In this document: positions 58,823 to 64,000 of the stretch, one piece after another | Position numbering within the stretch: the stretch's first letter is position 1 | Layout: every line of letters begins with the position of its first letter | From: Terebella lapidaria | Taxonomy: Eukaryota > Annelida > Polychaeta > Terebellida > Terebellidae | Reading direction: 5' to 3' | Assembly: GCA_949152475.1 (NCBI GenBank) | Contig: OX424570.1 | Coordinates: 26,222,694-26,286,693 of the forward strand | Length of the DNA: 64,000 nt | Notes under the pieces: model-generated | Told to the model about the DNA's origin: nothing | Seen by the model: the letters and a program-made list of their open reading frames with translations, nothing else | The model's database searches: none | Position numbers and translations under genes: made by a program

Positions 58823-61800
58823 CGAAAACTAAGCATATTTTCATATGAATATTTGGTCAGATTTTGTTTTTATTTGAAAACGATTTCATTATTTGTGTTC
58901 CTGTCATTGACACCATCACAGCCTTGTGATAGAGCTGGTGATATGTTGATACACACAGTACCTGCATACACTTCAGGATGAAATACATAGAAAATACATA
59001 ATTGGTATACATACAACTGAAGTAGGGGCCTACTCCAGGTACACGATGAGTAAAATTTATGTCCTTTGCCATATTAACGTCTTGCTAGAATTTTTTGCTA
59101 GAATAATTAATATATCACATTTCTGGGTGTGTTGTTGGTGACAGAAATCTATGTTGACGGCGTCACTGCCAATTTGTCAATTATACTGCTCGCTGGGCCT
59201 CAGAAGCTCCAGGATTGCTCGGATTTGGACTTCCAGTTTTAACTGCAGCGGATGGCCACCACTACGGCACCTCAACGGCACATCTATATGAGCGGTGCAT
59301 CACAATCATGTGTAGACAGGTGTAACATACTGCTGACAGCAAATTGCTCTGGCTCCTCGACTAACCCCGTGAAAACCCAAATATAAATGGGTCACAAGAC
59401 AAAGTTTTGGGAGGAACCAACACGCATACCAAGCCTATTGACGATTTGATTGATAATAATTAACGAAAGAAACTCGAATTCGTGAACTGGTTTTGTAGAT
59501 GTAAGTGAAGTCCACCGGAATTAGCTACTCCTCCCTCTATCTGTCTATCAAACACTATCACCGGAGAGGAGCTTGCCCATACGTATCGCGATTCCTACTT
59601 GCAATTTTTGTCAAAATGCCTATAATTTTTGGCGATATTTGACTCTAGTTGCACTTTCCACAAACGACTGTAGTGGGTGTTGACTTAGATCATAATTTGC
59701 TACTTCGTATTGTATTGCGAGTTGTAGACATGATCTAATATGATTCTCGTCGCGGCTTTAACTGTGAACCAATTGGCTACACAAGTACAAGCACCTTCCC
59801 AGAGACCATGGAAGTCAAAATTACACTAAAACATGTCTACAGTTAAAGCCACTTTTTGTCAATCGACAAGGGATACGCCCCAGCTCTCTTATATACTTCC
59901 ATTGATATATTATTCATACAAATCCCCAGACCGAGGCCGCCATATGCCTGTCACCGAAACATTGCGCTTTTGTTACATTTAGGTTCGATATCAGCTCCGA
60001 CGACACCAGCTCAGGAGCATATATTTTCCATAGTTGTCTCCAGCAGGTAAGCCATGGATACCCAAGATCACGAGGCAATTCCGTCGATGCCTATTGTGTT
60101 TGCACCAAAGAGCCATCGATTATCAGGCGAAGTTCAGGCCCAGACATATTTCGGCCAACTTCCAATAAAATACAAGGAATACCAATATCCATATGAGGTC
60201 AGAATTAAGGAAACGCTAATAAATACTAGGATACGTACAGTATATATTGATTGCAGTTGCTCTGCAGTTACATGCAATTACTACCCTCGGCCAAGAACAT
60301 TACGACACTCGATTCGCCTCGTGTGGTAATGCTCCAGCATCGGGTAGCAATTCCATGTACCTGCAAAGCAACAGTACAGTATTTGTATAATATCGGACGT
60401 ATAAGTGAACCCACTGGTATTTATGGAAGACCGAGATGGATTGGATAGTTGGTGCACAATGTAACACATAACTGCAATTTGGGAGAGAAATTGTATCAGA
60501 TGTATGTGTTATCATGTATGTGTGGCGACCAGTGTAACAAAGCCTCTGAAAGCAAATAGTGATCACTGACTCTCACATTCAATCCTAGAGCATTCAAGTA
60601 TTATTATATTCTGAGGCACATTTATCTATGTATGGCACTGATCTGTGGATATTTATGGATTATAATGTTTGAAATAATGTTCAGCTGCTTACGTTCACAG
60701 AACACAATTCAGTTTTGATGTGTTGATGTATATTTTTAGTTTTGACAAGTTCTCGACAATAAATGAATCAAAAACTCACATACATTATGAATAATTTTGG
60801 GAGAATTTGTCAGATACTCGAAAGAGAATAATTTTATGACAAATGTGACCATCAAATGCGAACCGCTCATGGACCACTCCTAACAGGTCCCGATCGTGAA
60901 TCACACATGGAAAACCTCATCTATTGAGCCGTATTCACTCTCCCCGGGATTGTGATCGATAGTAGAGTCCGCCACTGCAGGCGAAAGGACCAATACCTGG
61001 ACAGACCGAGCTGTGAGCCAAAAGATGACTTGGGGAACCACGCCCGGGCAATACTCCAGCGCATAAAGCCAGGCTGGGCACACATTGTCACAGTTGCTGC
61101 ACGGAAGCGATTCCAGTCGATAGAGCGACATGGATGTTTGTGGACCAGGAAATGATAACCCTTGATGTGTTTGATTTATGATCGAGACTCGGCCTGATAT
61201 ATAGTGAGTATATATTGCATGAAAGCTCCATGAATATTTCATATTATACAACAAGAAAACATTTTAATCATCTAAAATAAGTGTTAACTGATGATGCTGG
61301 TCTGTTCACAACCGATGTTGTTCCTTATATTTCGTGAAATTCTAACATCCATTGACATCTATATTTATATGTTATACCAGTCTCAGATCACGTTAGCCAA
61401 TTTCTCAGTTCACCCTAGGCTATGGAAAATTCATTAGTGACGGTGATTTCTGTTGATGTTTTTGCATCAATAGGAATCAAAATTTAACATGGATACCGTA
61501 TATTCTCCACATATCCAGATGCCGTGCTCTGCCATTGTACACAGCATAGACATAGAAAATAGACATAGATGTTCTATGTCTATGGTACACAGGTAGCTTG
61601 CCTGGAATTTTGCAGATAGTTTGGCGAATATATTTTCTCATAACTCTGAAATTGACTCGCTCGATATTAATGACATGCGTGCAAAATTACCTGTGGTGAA
61701 GCGGATTCGTCACAACCGGTGGTGATGTGTATTAAAAGTCTCATGACACACGCCCATCTCTGACTCCAGTCCCATACCCACGGTGGAACCGGTCTCGAGT

Positions 61801-62685
61801 TATTTTCCCCGGGCGATCGACTCGCTTCCCGTGATGCGCCTGGTAATCATGCGGATGCATAGGGTTCTTTGTGGAGATATCTAGCTGTTTTTACCATGGG
61901 AAGAACCTGATTGCTATTCAACGGAAGATTCTCCAATTTGCAGCGGAATTTTAACATGGTTGGGTTTGAACGAGGGTAACGAAAGCGGAAAATCAGTTGA
62001 GTTGAAAAAAAACATGAATATTTTAAGCAGAAGGGAATGCTATTTGTGGGAAGAATAAAGATTCTATTTATGGAGTGAGTTTGATGATGGCAATTATGTA
62101 CTATATTTGAACATCATCACCAATGAATTGAATTTGATGGCGGCAATTATGTACTATATCATCACATACAGGCTTTTTCAGCAGACTTTTTCAAGGGGAA
62201 TACCTGTCTATGTATGAAGAATCAATAACGAAAAAAGACAGGTATATTTCGTTTACACCCGTTGTTATATTTCTTTCTCACCACTGGCGTCCTTCAGGTG
62301 ATCAGGTGTGCTACTGTAATGTTTTCGCAATCGATAGATACATGGTAACTATGTACACGACCTGACAAAGTGGTCGTGGAAGTGTATATCCTTTTGAGGG
62401 AAGGTTCTCGCAAAGAATAATAGAGATAGAAAGGCACACAAGAGTTTATGTAATTGGCAATAATTTCCACACAGTGTATTCATTTTGTTATTATATCTAC
62501 TTGTATGATGATTGAATGACTATTTTATATCATCTTACTTCTGCCTGACTACGAATTTAGGTAGAGACGAAAGCTCTAATTGAAATAGAACACATTATTT
62601 GGAATCACATACATATGAATATTGAATTTTGTTAGTTCTACTCTCCATCATGGTTGCTAAAATGTATCATTCCATTGTTTTGTAG
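58753..62685. other. Intergenic sequence before the Ebony-like gene
   Basis: 58753-59090 is the remaining flank of copy 3 (matches 48850-49190). The rest is largely unique. A candidate exon at 59983-60047 (acceptor catttag, donor cagcag|gtaagc, FDISSDDTSSGAYIFHSC) and a cysteine-rich tail at 60469-60561 are listed or noted separately. No complete gene could be put together. Confidence 0.4.
60469..60561 (+). CDS. Possible last exon of a Ly6/three-finger-like protein
   Basis: A short + frame reads NCNLGEKLYQMYVL, then SCMCGDQCNKASESK and a TAG. The C-x-C...CN ending is the signature with which Ly6/uPAR three-finger domains close. The frame is blocked 12 codons upstream by a TAG that may itself be part of a splice acceptor (ggatag). 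No earlier exons of such a protein were confirmed, so this may be a relic or chance. Confidence 0.25.
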
Positions 62686-62693
62686 TTGCCACC

Positions 62694-64000
62694 ATGTCTC
62701 TAAGTGTGTTGGAGGGACCAAGGGCGACGCTTCCCACGTGCAGTGTCATAGATCTGTTTGAAAGTCACGCGCACTCCATGGGGATACGTCACACTGACGC
62801 CATCATTGACTCCAGTGCAGACTGCTCCATCAGCTATGCTCAGCTCAACACGCTCTCAACCGTCGTCGCCAATAAACTGTTCTCCTTTATCCAGTCTGTT
62901 GATTTGGATGCGAGAAGTGGCAGAAATGATGTGGATCATCAACCGGTGGTAGTTGTGCACTTCAGGCCGTCAGTTGAGCGTGTGATTCTCCTGCTAGCCA
63001 TCTGGAAAATTAATGGGATATTCCTGCCTCTCGATGCCTCAATGCCCACATCGCGTATGAGGACAATTCTCCAAGAAGCCAAATCCACTGTCGTGATATC
63101 GTCTGAAAAGGAAACACGCTTCGACGAGTTAAAGACACTTTGTGCGGAACTGGAGTGTTTATATCTGGACTATTATTTGTACTTGAACGGTTCAGTAGAT
63201 CGTGATGATAGTCTCACCCAACGACCTCAAAGTTTCGCGAAATGGCAAAGAAATCCATATTTGTCCATTTACTTTACTTCCGGTAGCACAGGGAAACCAA
63301 AGGGTGTACGCATGCGCACTGATAACTGGATTAATTTGGTGTCGTCATACTGGGGCGAATTTCCTTTTAGGAAAGGTCAATTGGCTTGTCACATGACCTC
63401 TATCGGCTTCGTGGAGTCACTGCATGAAGTCTTAGTTTGTGTACTTGGTGGAATACCGCTCCTAATCCTTGGTAGAGAATGTGCATCTAATCCGGAAATT
63501 CTCCTTCACACAATCGCCAAATACCGCGTGACTCATCTAAGCTTGGTGCCGTCCATGGTGCGGGCTATAATGAAGGTACAACAGTCCTTGGAAATTCTAC
63601 GAGAGAATCTGAGTCATGTGAGGGTTTTCCTGTGTACAAGTGAGATTCTGGATCCAAGTTTAGCTAAAGAAATCAGATCCGTGGTGCATGATGATTGTGT
63701 TCTTGTCAACATGTATGGAAGCACCGAGGACACTAGTGACGTCACAGCAGAAAAATTTTATTCCATGCGAGACATTGAAGAAAAAAGCTTCAAGGGAAGT
63801 CTCTCGGTTGGATCACCAATCCTAAATACAACAGTTGCCATTCTAGACAACAACAACCGGGTAGCCGAGCAGGGTGTACAAGGGCATATATTCGTTGGTG
63901 GCACTAGCGTAGCCTATGGATACATCGGTAGGGATGAAGCAGGTTGCTTCACACATATGCCATGTCTGAGATTCTTCGGATCCAGACGCGTCTTCAAAAC
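62694..64000 (+). CDS. Ebony-like adenylation-domain protein (5' part, runs off the window)
   Basis: From ATG at 62694, in the context gccaccATGt, the frame is open for 435 codons to the window end without an intron. It encodes an AMP-binding (adenylation) domain: PVVVVHFRPSVERVILLLAI near residue 90, the P-loop-like core YFTSGSTGKPKGVRMRT near residue 195, FVESLHEVLVCVLGG, THLSLVPSMVRAI and NMYGSTEDTSDVTAE. These match the pattern of Ebony-type beta-alanyl-amine synthases and related NRPS-like proteins, which activate an amino acid as adenylate and load it on a carrier domain. The carrier and C-terminal domains would lie beyond 64000. A gttttgtag just before may be the acceptor joining a 5' non-coding exon. 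Other NRPS-like enzymes (AASDH type) are possible. Confidence 0.82.
   Translation, partial: MSLSVLEGPRATLPTCSVIDLFESHAHSMGIRHTDAIIDSSADCSISYAQLNTLSTVVANKLFSFIQSVDLDARSGRNDVDHQPVVVVHFRPSVERVILLLAIWKINGIFLPLDASMPTSRMRTILQEAKSTVVISSEKETRFDELKTLCAELECLYLDYYLYLNGSVDRDDSLTQRPQSFAKWQRNPYLSIYFTSGSTGKPKGVRMRTDNWINLVSSYWGEFPFRKGQLACHMTSIGFVESLHEVLVCVLGGIPLLILGRECASNPEILLHTIAKYRVTHLSLVPSMVRAIMKVQQSLEILRENLSHVRVFLCTSEILDPSLAKEIRSVVHDDCVLVNMYGSTEDTSDVTAEKFYSMRDIEEKSFKGSLSVGSPILNTTVAILDNNNRVAEQGVQGHIFVGGTSVAYGYIGRDEAGCFTHMPCLRFFGSRRVFK

Noticed and set aside
60901-61254. 117-codon - strand frame with several cysteines
   Set aside because: No recognised domain, no splice context, and an equally long + strand frame overlaps it. 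Coding status cannot be decided from sequence.

Overview
The window is eukaryotic. Genes are split by GT-AG introns, the background is AT-rich, and transposon relics, microsatellites and satellite DNA are abundant. The mix of families points to a marine invertebrate, most likely a lophotrochozoan such as a mollusc or brachiopod: short-chain collagen C4-like secreted proteins in tandem copies, a Penelope-like element with a GIY-YIG domain ahead of the reverse transcriptase, a Ty3/Gypsy element, jockey/CR1-like LINEs and an Ebony-like adenylation enzyme. This placement is inference from family content, not a database match.

Three host gene groups are visible. (1) Three paralogous + strand genes encode short-chain collagen C4-like proteins: copy 1 (2169-4515, 5'-truncated), copy 2 (38210-42344, several lesions) and copy 3 (50227-54623, reads through intact). 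Copies 2 and 3 have a signal-peptide exon. All copies carry 51-bp, phase-0 exons of one 17-residue coiled-coil unit, then a 76-bp exon with the (Y/F)VRWGR motif and a large last exon with the cysteine-rich C-terminal domain. Their 3' flanks are also paralogous, so they arose by segmental duplication. (2) A - strand SLC5-type sodium/solute symporter gene (22124-28704) can be followed through twelve exons with matching phases; exon 7 carries an in-frame TAA and the last exon was not found. (3) At the right edge an Ebony-like adenylation-domain gene starts at 62694 with a strong Kozak context and is still open at 64000.

Mobile DNA fills much of the rest. A Ty3/Gypsy element on the - strand (10727-18581) keeps a probable 5' LTR, primer-binding site, gag, protease, RT, RNase H and most of integrase. 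It lost its 3' end and has an internal 1413-bp tandem duplication with a 569-bp deletion. A Naiad-like Penelope element (46345-48499) is flanked by direct repeats, with two further fragments elsewhere. A jockey/CR1-like LINE (56106-58752, -) ends in a poly-A tail, and LINE and MULE-type relics are present.

The features I consider most unusual are: an approximately 650-bp near-perfect inverted copy of the first exons of copy 3, lying inside that gene's own later intron; a 134-bp satellite in which nearly every unit carries a DR1-like AGGTCA pair between oppositely oriented TCAAGGTCA sites; a small TIR element built from short palindromic words; a duplicated TATA-box promoter in front of copy 2; and the fact that the paralogous flanks act as natural empty sites that order the satellite, Penelope and LINE insertions.
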